Of a stretch of 6,120 bases of DNA, positions 1-5,246 are shown in pieces; positions within the stretch are counted from its first letter, which is position 1; each line of letters opens with the position of its first letter. The stretch covers positions 1 through 6,120 of the forward strand of contig CAMJHW010000086.1 of the NCBI GenBank assembly GCA_946405645.1, written 5' to 3'. Both the position numbers and the translations under genes were made by a program. The notes below the pieces were generated by a model. That model saw only the letters and a list, made by a program, of their open reading frames with translations. It was not told where the DNA came from and ran no database searches. Source of the stretch: an uncultured Bacteroidales bacterium (GTDB taxonomy: Bacteria > Bacteroidota > Bacteroidia > Bacteroidales > UBA932).

Positions 1-305
1 GGGCCGTCGTACTTGTATTGCTTGTCACGATAGACAAAAGATATATTCCCAAGCTCAAGCAAGGTGTGTTTTCCGGATTTCTTGATTGACTCGGAAGGGA
101 CTCCAAACTCAATCAGTCTCTTGTTGAGCTGGTCTGTCGTAAGGGCTTTACCGCGGCTTCCGGGCCAAAAGGGATGGACCCAGGCGAGCTGGATACCCGG
201 CCACCAGTACGAATCCGGAGTCCACTGGAGATCTGTACGGGAACGCATAAGGCTCAAGGTGTTGTTGACGCAAACACGGACGATTGATTCGGAAAGATTG
301 CTCAT
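1..305 (-). CDS. Unrecognised tryptophan-rich protein, C-terminal end cut off by window edge
   Basis: This reading frame starts at ATG 305 (minus strand) and stays open for 101 codons to the left edge without a stop, so the C-terminus is missing. I do not recognise the protein. The visible part begins MSNLSESIVR, has no signal peptide or membrane segment, and is rich in aromatics: W28, W34, W35, W42 and W47, including a YWWPG stretch near residues 33-37 and an HPFWPG stretch near 44-49. The start is supported by an A-rich upstream stretch and an upstream in-frame stop, with no other ATG between them. It lies 65 nt downstream of the RpoD-like sigma gene on the same strand, but has its own promoter-like element at 362-336, of the same type found before the sigma genes. 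That suggests co-regulation with them. No function can be assigned. Confidence 0.7.
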   Translation of the reverse strand, partial: MSNLSESIVRVCVNNTLSLMRSRTDLQWTPDSYWWPGIQLAWVHPFWPGSRGKALTTDQLNKRLIEFGVPSESIKKSGKHTLLELGNISFVYRDKQYKYDG

Positions 306-335
306 ATGCAGGTTGTCTGTTCTATTGTAGACTCT

Positions 336-362
336 ATACCGATATCAATCTATTTTCTTTCA
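336..362 (-). promoter_or_regulatory. ECF-type promoter-like site before the left-edge gene
   Basis: On the minus strand TGAAAG (362-357) is followed after exactly 16 nt by GGTAT (340-336). The start codon at 305 lies 30 nt beyond the GTAT. This is one of six sites in the window with the same two boxes and the same 16-nt spacing. The TGAAAG box lies just beyond the stop codon of the upstream sigma gene (371-373). The likeness to ECF promoters is known from family consensus sequences; function here is inferred. Confidence 0.6.
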
Positions 363-370
363 TTCTTTCT

Positions 371-1216
371 TTAAAGATATTGTGCAAGGCGCGACCGGAC
401 CTTAGGCGAGGATAGTTTGTTAATTGCCTTCACCTTTAATTGTCGGACGCGTTCACGCGTAAGGTCAAGGTTCTCCCCAATCTCCTCAAGCGTCATTGCA
501 GGGCATCCCAGTCCGAAACAGAGTTCCAAGACCTTGCGCTCCCTTCCGTTCAGCACGGCCATCGCCATCTGGATGTCATCCCGTAGCGACTCCATCTCCA
601 GAGCCTTGTCAGTCTCCGGGAAACTGCTGTCGGGTAAGATGTCGGCCAGCGACTGGTTCTCGTCCTCCCCAAGCGGAAAGTCAAGTGAGAGGGTCGAGAT
701 GTCCGACTCCATCAGTTTATCCGGGGAGATGTCAAGCAGCGCGGAGAGTTCGGCGTCGCTGGGTTCCCGCTCGTTCTCCTGCAGGAATTCGCGCCGTGCA
801 CGCCCGATCTTGTTGAGAATGCTCACCTGGTTGAGCGGTATGCGGATGGTGCGTCCCTGCTCGGACAACGCTTGTAGGATCTGCTGGCGAATCCACCAGA
901 CGGCGTACGAGATGAACTTGAATCCCCGGGAAGGGTCGAACTTGAGCGCGGCCTTCATGAGGCCGATGTTCCCCTCGTTCACTAGGTCCATCAGCTCCAG
1001 CCCACGGTTCTGGTACTGCTTCGCCACGGAGACCACGAAGCGCAGGTTCGCTTCGACCAGCCGCTTGAACGCGGCGTCATCACCGGCCTTTATGCGGGCC
1101 GCGAGATCGCATTCCTCATCCGGGGAGACCATCTCAATCCGGCCCAGATCACGAAGATACTCCTCGACGGTCTGGGTCCGGGCCGTCACGGAAGGGGTTA
1201 TTTTCAGTTGTTGCAT
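371..1216 (-). CDS. RpoD-like (group 1/2) sigma-70 factor, accessory or primary
   Basis: This 281-residue protein directs RNA polymerase to promoters. Region 1.2 spans about residues 16-47. Region 2 spans about 48-120, with a near-canonical core-binding and -10-melting helix: EANLRFVVSVAKQY, then DLVNEGNIGLMKAALKFD, then FISYAVWWIRQQILQAL. Region 3 spans about 121-200, and region 4 has its helix-turn-helix at about 241-268 (LEEIGENLDLTRERVRQLK). There is no long region 1.1, which matches the short RpoD proteins of Bacteroidota. Compared with the Bacteroidales RpoD I remember, regions 3 and 4 have diverged (for example LELCFGLGCPAM and REFLQENEREPS), so I suspect an accessory paralogue, not the housekeeping factor. 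ATG 1216 is chosen because MQQLKIT matches the usual MRQLKIT start and follows an A-rich leader. It is transcribed divergently from the ECF cluster, and a TGAAAG-N16-AGTAT site lies 33 nt upstream. Confidence 0.93.
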   Translation of the reverse strand: MQQLKITPSVTARTQTVEEYLRDLGRIEMVSPDEECDLAARIKAGDDAAFKRLVEANLRFVVSVAKQYQNRGLELMDLVNEGNIGLMKAALKFDPSRGFKFISYAVWWIRQQILQALSEQGRTIRIPLNQVSILNKIGRARREFLQENEREPSDAELSALLDISPDKLMESDISTLSLDFPLGEDENQSLADILPDSSFPETDKALEMESLRDDIQMAMAVLNGRERKVLELCFGLGCPAMTLEEIGENLDLTRERVRQLKVKAINKLSSPKVRSRLAQYL

Positions 1217-1249
1217 AATCTTAACTTGTCATCGTTATTTCTGTTATTC

Positions 1250-1276
1250 ATACTGTTCTGACGGGGATTTCTTTCA
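1250..1276 (-). promoter_or_regulatory. ECF-type promoter-like site before the RpoD-like sigma gene
   Basis: On the minus strand TGAAAG (1276-1271) is followed after 16 nt by AGTAT (1254-1250). The sigma start codon at 1216 is 33 nt further on, leaving room for a short A-rich leader. The first seven bases from the second box, AGTATGA, and the TGAAAG box are identical to those of the rightward site at 1333-1359, at the same spacing. It implies that the RpoD-like factor is itself under an alternative sigma factor. Confidence 0.6.
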
Positions 1277-1332
1277 TCATTAACGGATGCTCATACAAGG
1301 AATGCGTGTATGCAAATTTTTGTTGAAAGTGC

Positions 1333-1359
1333 TGAAAGAATCTGTCATATCCCGAGTAT
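1333..1359 (+). promoter_or_regulatory. ECF-type promoter-like site, distal copy before the ECF cluster
   Basis: TGAAAG (1333-1338) is followed after 16 nt by AGTAT (1355-1359). Within the spacer, TCTGTC (1341-1346) sits at the same offset as TCTGTC in the proximal copy at 1436-1462, so the two look like diverged direct repeats 103 bp apart. No start codon lies close downstream, so this may be a distal tandem promoter or a binding site that is not a start point. Confidence 0.5.
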
Positions 1360-1407
1360 GAGTGACTATGAAACTCCTGTTAAAAGTAGCCTCATGATAA
1401 CACTCGA

Positions 1408-1437
1408 CACTTTTCCGACTTTTTACGTCGAAAAGTG
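1408..1437. repeat. Inverted repeat abutting the proximal promoter (possible operator)
   Basis: The left arm at 1408-1419 pairs with the right arm GTCGAAAAGTG at 1427-1437: 11 base pairs with one bulged C and a 7-nt T-rich loop. The right arm overlaps the first two bases of the TGAAAC box at 1436-1441. No T-run follows the stem on either strand, so a terminator is unlikely. Its position just upstream of a -35 box would suit an operator for a dimeric regulator; this is inference. Confidence 0.5.
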
Positions 1438-1462
1438 AAACTTTCTGTCGGGTGGCGCGTAT
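1436..1462 (+). promoter_or_regulatory. ECF-type promoter-like site, proximal copy before the ECF cluster
   Basis: TGAAAC (1436-1441), a 16-nt spacer and CGTAT (1458-1462) match the published Bacillus SigW consensus TGAAAC-N16-CGTA at every position. A start point 6-8 nt beyond CGTA would fall at about 1467-1469, right at the ATG of the small ORF. It is the best candidate for autoregulation by the ECF factor encoded downstream. Confidence 0.62.
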
Positions 1463-1468
1463 ATACTC

Positions 1469-1609
1469 ATGCCTTCTGATCGGTATAGGGTGCCTTTCAG
1501 TCGTAGAGTAGCCGGACGACGGTCCGGTGACGCCAACCGAGCTGCGGAATCAGCCGCGGTGGATCATTACCCGCTAGTATCATTAGAAAACCAAAACTAT
1601 CTGCCATGA
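1469..1609 (+). CDS. Possible 46-residue small ORF, unrecognised
   Basis: An open frame of 46 codons runs from ATG 1469 to TGA 1607-1609. Its stop overlaps the start of the next gene as ATGA (1606-1609), the classic arrangement for translational coupling. The peptide begins MPSDRYRVPF, has an arginine-rich first half (R5, R7, R12, R13, R17, R18) and a neutral to acidic, more hydrophobic tail. No domain is recognisable. For it: no stop in 46 codons, the ATGA overlap, and a promoter-like site ending 6 nt before the ATG, which would give a nearly leaderless message. Against it: its codons (AGG, AGA, CGA, CTA, TTA, TCA) are unlike the C/G-ending codons of its neighbours, and the start lacks an A-rich leader. 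The alternative is an untranslated leader RNA of about 140 nt. Confidence 0.35.
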   Translation: MPSDRYRVPFSRRVAGRRSGDANRAAESAAVDHYPLVSLENQNYLP

Positions 1610-1851
1610 CGACAAACACCGCTGTAGCCGCGCAGGTCGCGCGCCCCACCATCCCCTTTGTTCTCAAGAGTGTCCTTCCCGCCGAGACTGAAAGCCGTCT
1701 GGACCGAGTCCGCTGCGGAGCACCCGTTGCGGAGGTCTATCGGGACGAGTCCCGCCCCTGGTGGGACCTCGTCGATGACGACAAGGTCTACGAGACCATC
1801 GCCACCGACCAGTTCCAGGCCTATGTCCGACTGATATCCGCCATTGCCTAA
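1606..1851 (+). CDS. Small unrecognised protein coupled to the ECF sigma gene
   Basis: An 81-residue protein from ATG 1606, preceded by an A-rich tract (1586-1598) typical of Bacteroidota starts, to TAA 1849-1851. I do not recognise a family. There is no signal peptide or membrane span. The first 25 residues are Ala/Thr/Val/Pro rich. The C-terminal half carries RPWWDLVDDD (about 50-59) and then a likely amphipathic helix ending QAYVRLISAIA. Third codon positions are mostly C or G, as in the flanking genes, which supports real coding. The next gene, an ECF sigma factor, starts 4 nt after its stop, so translation is likely coupled and a functional link to the sigma factor is plausible. An anti-sigma or adaptor role is only a positional guess; no zinc-binding His/Cys motif of classic soluble anti-sigma factors is present. 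Confidence 0.72.
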   Translation: MTTNTAVAAQVARPTIPFVLKSVLPAETESRLDRVRCGAPVAEVYRDESRPWWDLVDDDKVYETIATDQFQAYVRLISAIA

Positions 1852-1855
1852 GCCT

Positions 1856-2392
1856 ATGGCCAAAACCGGACGGACATTTGTCTTTGACGCCGAAGCGGCG
1901 CTCAAAGCGGCCACCCTCGCCGTTATCGGCCTTACCTCCGCCTGGAAATACAAGCTCCAGGAATCGGACAGGAAGGAGATAATCGCCGAGGCTGTAGCCA
2001 AGGCGTGGAGCCACCGAGATTCATACGACCCGGCCAAGGCCTCATTCCAGACCTGGGTCGGACGTATCGCACGTAATACCTTGTTGGATCATATACGCAG
2101 GGCCAAGGCCCGGGAGGGCTCCCCTGCTCAAGAGAATGACGTGATGGCCGAGAAGTCTCCGGACACATTGATGATGGAGGATGAAGGACTCGAGGCTATC
2201 CTGCGTGCCGTGGAAAGGCTTCCCGAAGCATATAGGGATGTTATTACCCTCCTGTCGGAAGGCAAGCGTCCGCAGGAGATTGCCGAGATCTTGGGATGCT
2301 CTCCCAATGCGGCCACCATCCGCTGCTGCCGTGCCCGCAAGGCACTGCGAGACCTTCTTGAAGGGAATATGCAAGAAAGCGGACGTCATTAG
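1856..2392 (+). CDS. ECF-like (sigma-70 family) sigma factor
   Basis: A 178-residue alternative sigma factor with only regions 2 and 4, the size and layout of the ECF group. Region 2 spans about residues 24-86; its conserved part runs from EAVAKAW (45-51) through SYDP and FQTWVGRIARNTLLDHIRR (64-82). Region 4 spans about 111-170, with LPEAYRDVITLL and the helix-turn-helix EIAEILGCSPNAATIRCCRARKALR. ATG 1856 is preferred to the in-frame TTG 1844, which would overlap the previous gene by 8 nt; either start is possible and adds only four residues. The protein is unusually Ala-rich at the N-terminus. No membrane anti-sigma gene follows, unlike many Bacteroidota ECF loci. The upstream cluster carries ECF-type promoter-like sites, so autoregulation is likely by inference. 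Confidence 0.88.
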   Translation: MAKTGRTFVFDAEAALKAATLAVIGLTSAWKYKLQESDRKEIIAEAVAKAWSHRDSYDPAKASFQTWVGRIARNTLLDHIRRAKAREGSPAQENDVMAEKSPDTLMMEDEGLEAILRAVERLPEAYRDVITLLSEGKRPQEIAEILGCSPNAATIRCCRARKALRDLLEGNMQESGRH

Positions 2393-2396
2393 GTAT
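2370..2396 (+). promoter_or_regulatory. Weaker ECF-type promoter-like site before the AAA+ gene
   Basis: TGCAAG (2370-2375), a 16-nt spacer and GGTAT (2392-2396) match the window motif except for one base in the first box. The site overlaps the end of the ECF gene, and the AAA+ start codon at 2421 is 24 nt further on. A single-mismatch copy is weaker evidence, but it lies in the only gap between these two genes. Confidence 0.38.
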
Positions 2397-2420
2397 AAAT
2401 AGGAAAACAAACTGACGAAT

Positions 2421-4127
2421 ATGAGAAGCAAAAGAGAATCCACCATCTTTGAAGAGAAGAACTTCATTTCCGAGGACGAGACTGTCAAAACCCAGGCGGC
2501 CTGCCTGAACCGTATCTACCGTAAGGTCAATTCTGCTGGCCTTTCCGCCGATACTATCCAGGATCTCCGTGACGATATTGAATACATCGCAGAGCTCTAC
2601 CATATCGATAACCAGGGTGCAGTGCTTCTTGCCGCCATCCTTGAGAAGTCGGCAACCAACAACCTCATGGACGACGAGGACCTTGCCATGTATCTCGGCT
2701 GCACTAACATCGAGTTCATCCGCTATCACAAGAAGCTTCGCGACATGGACAAGGCGGGAATCATTCAGATTGGCGGAGGTCGTGGCGGCCGTCGTTGCTA
2801 TAGGGTGAGCCCGGAGACGCTGAAGGCCGTTGAGAGCAACGGGGAGTTCAGCCCGGTAAAGATGTCCGGACTTACGACGGAGGAGTTCTTCTCCCGTTTC
2901 CGCAAGTTCTTCGGATCGTTCAGAAACGACACTATAGATGCAGATCGGCTTCTGGAAGAGCTGGATAGCCTGGTAAGCTACAACGACCATCTTTCCTTCT
3001 GCAAGAAAGCTTTGGAGTCTGCTCTCTACTCCGATTGCACCAACACGGAGCGCAGGATGTTCTATTACATCTGCCATCGCTACGTAACACACGGGAGCAA
3101 ATCCGTGGATATCGAGACTCTCACGAACTTTACCGAATTCATGGAGGATGACGAATGCATCAAGCGCCGCATCGCCAACGAGCATATGTCTATGCAGCGT
3201 AGCGGCCTTGTCAGCTTTGCCATCGAGGATGGATTCGTGGACACGGGCTCCTTGTCCCTTTCCGACAAGGTAAAGGCAGAGTTCTTCAACGAGGTAGTCT
3301 TGACCCCGGAGGAAACTGTTCGTCATCGCGATATCGTCAGCGCTGAAACCATCCAGGAGAAGGAGCTCTTCTTCAACGAGGCGGAGAGCGCCCAGGTCGC
3401 CCGCCTGGAGAACCTCCTTGACGCCGAGAATTTCAAGGAGGTGCAGAGACGTCTTCTCTCTACAGGAATGCGCAAGGGGTTCAATGCCATCTTCTTCGGC
3501 GCCCCGGGCACTGGCAAGACCGCCAGCGTATACGAACTTGCCCGTCGCAGCGGCAGGGACATCTTCCGCGTGGACATGACCAAACTCAAGAGCAAGTGGG
3601 TTGGTGATAGCGAGAAGGCGGTTCGTGGTGTGTTCAAGATTTACCGGGCTATGTGCAAGGGCAAGGAAAAGGCTCCCATCCTGCTTTTCAACGAGGCGGA
3701 TGCTGTCTTCACAAAGCGTATAGAGAACGTCGAGCAGAGCGTCGACCAGATGAACAACGCCATCCAGAACATCATCCTGGAGGAGATGGAAAGCATCGAG
3801 GGCATCCTCATCGCCACCACCAACCTCCTCTCCAACCTGGACCCTGCCTTCGAGCGTAGGTTCATCTTCAAAGTTGAGTTCAAGATGCCCGAGAAAGACT
3901 CCCGTGCCAAGATTTGGAAGTCCATGATTCCAGGTCTCTCGGATGAGGACGCGGCCGTTCTTGCCGACAAGTATGCCTTCTCCGGCGGCAACATCGAGAA
4001 CATCGCACGGAAGAGCACCGTTGAATATGTTCTTTCCGGGAACGAGCCCACACTTTCGTCCTTGGAGGGTTACTGCCAGGAGGAGATTCTGGACCGTAAG
4101 GAGAATCGCAACCGAATCGGATTCTAG
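2421..4127 (+). CDS. AAA+ ATPase with N-terminal winged-helix domains
   Basis: A 568-residue cytoplasmic ATPase expected to remodel proteins as a ring. The N-terminal half is helical, with a probable winged helix at about residues 80-135 (DDEDLAMYLGCTNIEFIRYHKKL followed by a glycine/arginine wing, GGGRGGRR) and a second helical or winged-helix region at about 200-290. The AAA+ core occupies about 325-568. It has Walker A GAPGTGKT (360-367), a pore-loop-like KWVGDSE (392-398), Walker B LLFNEADA (421-428), sensor 1 ATTN (N468), arginine-finger candidates R479/R480 and a sensor-2-region SGGNIENIAR (521-530). Walker B has Asn424 where most AAA+ proteins have Asp; the catalytic Glu425 is kept. 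I recall FNEAD as usual in this Bacteroidota family, so this need not mean inactivity. It follows the ECF gene by 28 nt and precedes the MoxR gene by 39 nt. The start has an A-rich leader. Confidence 0.88.
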   Translation: MRSKRESTIFEEKNFISEDETVKTQAACLNRIYRKVNSAGLSADTIQDLRDDIEYIAELYHIDNQGAVLLAAILEKSATNNLMDDEDLAMYLGCTNIEFIRYHKKLRDMDKAGIIQIGGGRGGRRCYRVSPETLKAVESNGEFSPVKMSGLTTEEFFSRFRKFFGSFRNDTIDADRLLEELDSLVSYNDHLSFCKKALESALYSDCTNTERRMFYYICHRYVTHGSKSVDIETLTNFTEFMEDDECIKRRIANEHMSMQRSGLVSFAIEDGFVDTGSLSLSDKVKAEFFNEVVLTPEETVRHRDIVSAETIQEKELFFNEAESAQVARLENLLDAENFKEVQRRLLSTGMRKGFNAIFFGAPGTGKTASVYELARRSGRDIFRVDMTKLKSKWVGDSEKAVRGVFKIYRAMCKGKEKAPILLFNEADAVFTKRIENVEQSVDQMNNAIQNIILEEMESIEGILIATTNLLSNLDPAFERRFIFKVEFKMPEKDSRAKIWKSMIPGLSDEDAAVLADKYAFSGGNIENIARKSTVEYVLSGNEPTLSSLEGYCQEEILDRKENRNRIGF

Positions 4128-4128
4128 G

Positions 4129-4155
4129 CGAAAGAATCCTCATTACAACTTGTAT
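4129..4155 (+). promoter_or_regulatory. ECF-type promoter-like site before the MoxR-VWA pair
   Basis: CGAAAG (4129-4134), a 16-nt spacer and TGTAT (4151-4155) match the window motif except for the first base. The site begins 1 nt after the AAA+ stop codon and ends 11 nt before the MoxR start at 4167, so it fills almost the whole gap. It would let the MoxR and VWA genes be transcribed apart from the upstream genes, with a very short leader. Confidence 0.48.
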
Positions 4156-4166
4156 ATAATACCACT

Positions 4167-5246
4167 ATGGCGAATATCAACGTTAATACAACCGAGCTGA
4201 TCCAGCTCCTCGACATTACTCCCGCCGACCACAATCTCATGCTGGTGGGCAAGCACGGTATCGGCAAGTCGGAGATTCTGACAGACTATTTCTCCAAGAA
4301 GGGCATGCCCGTTGTGGCGCTCTTCTTGGGCCAGATGAGCGACCCGGGTGACCTCATAGGCATTCCCAACAAGAACGAAGAGACCGGCAAGACGGATTTT
4401 ATGCCTCCTTACTGGTTTCCGCTGGATGGCAAGCCCATCGTCCTCTTCCTTGACGAACTGAATCGCGCTAGGCCGGAAATCCTCCAGACCATCATGGACC
4501 TGGCGCTTAACCGTAAACTCGCCGGACGCAAGCTCCCGGAGGGAAGCCGCATCATCAGTGCTGTGAATGCCGGTGACCAGTACCAGCTGACGGATCTTGA
4601 TCCGGCGCTGGTCAGTCGTTTCAATATCGTGAACTTCCGCCCCACGGTTCAAGAATGGCTCCTCTGGGCCCGCAAAGCCGATGTTGACGCCCGTGTCATC
4701 GATTTCATCCAGGAGAACCAGATTTGGCTGGACAAAGACCCCGATGCGAAGGAAGGTGAAGATACCGGCCTGGACAAGACCCCTGACCGTCGCGGCTGGA
4801 AGCGCGTCTCGGATATCCTCAAGCAGTCCGGCGAGCTCAGCCCGCTGCTTACCAAGGCAATCTCTGCCGTTGTTGGCCCGAAGGCAGCCAGTGCCTTCGT
4901 CAGCAATGTTTCCAGCCGGAAGATTGTCTCCGGTCGCGAGGTTATGCTCAATTTCCCCAAGGTCAAGGAGAAACTGGAGACCTACGAGCTTCACCAGCTT
5001 TCCGTAGTCAACGACGGCATCTACCGCTTCCTGGAAGTCGAGAAAGTGCCTGCCAAGAACAAGGAAATGGCCAAGAAAAACCTTGAGGACTACTTCTGTT
5101 ATCTGGCAAAGTCCAAGAAAGAGGCCGCAGCCCACTTTGCCAACCTCTTCGTCCAAAAGACGTACCCTAACGCCGTGGCGTTCATCGCAAGGGAGTGTCA
5201 GGTCCTGACTATGATGTTCATCTCCTACGTGAAAGGAATCAAGTAA
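4167..5246 (+). CDS. MoxR-type AAA+ ATPase
   Basis: A 359-residue MoxR-group AAA+ ATPase, normally partner to a VWA-domain protein in chaperone-like complexes. Walker A is GKHGIGKS (28-35), Walker B is IVLFLDELNRA (91-101, with D96 and E97), sensor 1 is SAVNAGD (N134), the arginine finger is within DPALVSRF (R151), and a sensor-2-like TPDRRGWKRVSDIL lies at about 205-218. The MSDPGDLIGIP segment (57-67) is the usual MoxR loop after the first helix. All catalytic residues are present, so it should be active. The C-terminal 140 residues form the helical lid and an extra helical tail. Its stop (5244-5246) directly abuts the ATG of the VWA-like gene, which points to strict co-expression of the two products. 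The start at 4167 has a promoter-like site just upstream. Confidence 0.92.
   Translation: MANINVNTTELIQLLDITPADHNLMLVGKHGIGKSEILTDYFSKKGMPVVALFLGQMSDPGDLIGIPNKNEETGKTDFMPPYWFPLDGKPIVLFLDELNRARPEILQTIMDLALNRKLAGRKLPEGSRIISAVNAGDQYQLTDLDPALVSRFNIVNFRPTVQEWLLWARKADVDARVIDFIQENQIWLDKDPDAKEGEDTGLDKTPDRRGWKRVSDILKQSGELSPLLTKAISAVVGPKAASAFVSNVSSRKIVSGREVMLNFPKVKEKLETYELHQLSVVNDGIYRFLEVEKVPAKNKEMAKKNLEDYFCYLAKSKKEAAAHFANLFVQKTYPNAVAFIARECQVLTMMFISYVKGIK

Larger units (their letters stand above)
1217..1468. other. Divergent intergenic regulatory region
   Basis: About 250 bp with no convincing gene separates the RpoD-like sigma gene from the plus-strand cluster. It is visibly more AT-rich than the flanking genes. 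It holds three promoter-like TGAAA(G/C)-N16-NGTAT sites (one leftward, two rightward), an extra TGAAACT at 1369-1375 with no matching -10 box, and an 11-bp inverted repeat at 1408-1437. TGAAA occurs on the plus strand at 1324, 1333, 1369 and 1436, so the element is clustered here. I saw no Bacteroides housekeeping promoter (TTTG with TAnnTTTG at the usual 19-21 nt spacing). Confidence 0.7.

Noticed and set aside
64..330. Plus-strand open frame of 88 codons at the left edge
   Set aside because: Antisense to the left-edge gene, which has a better start context and its own promoter-like site.
368..377. TCTTTAAAGA palindrome at the sigma gene stop as a terminator
   Set aside because: It has no loop, is AT-rich and lacks a following T-run on the minus strand.
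417..1283. Plus-strand open frame of 288 codons across the RpoD-like gene
   Set aside because: Antisense to a clear sigma factor; its translation is low-complexity Ser/Arg-rich with no domain.
1571..1580. AGTAT at 1576-1580 as another copy of the promoter motif
   Set aside because: The -10-like box is well placed before ATG 1606, but the bases 16 nt upstream (CCGCGG) do not resemble TGAAAG.
1217..1605. Classical Bacteroides promoter (TTTG and TAnnTTTG)
   Set aside because: TTTG occurs on the minus strand near 1312-1318 but no TAnnTTTG lies at the needed distance on either strand.
1844..1855. TTG 1844 as start of the ECF gene
   Set aside because: ATG 1856, four codons later, avoids the overlap and gives a full sigma domain; TTG is kept only as an alternative.
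2244..3326. Minus-strand open frame of 360 codons
   Set aside because: Antisense to the ECF gene end and the AAA+ gene N-terminal half; no motif, and the sense protein is well supported.
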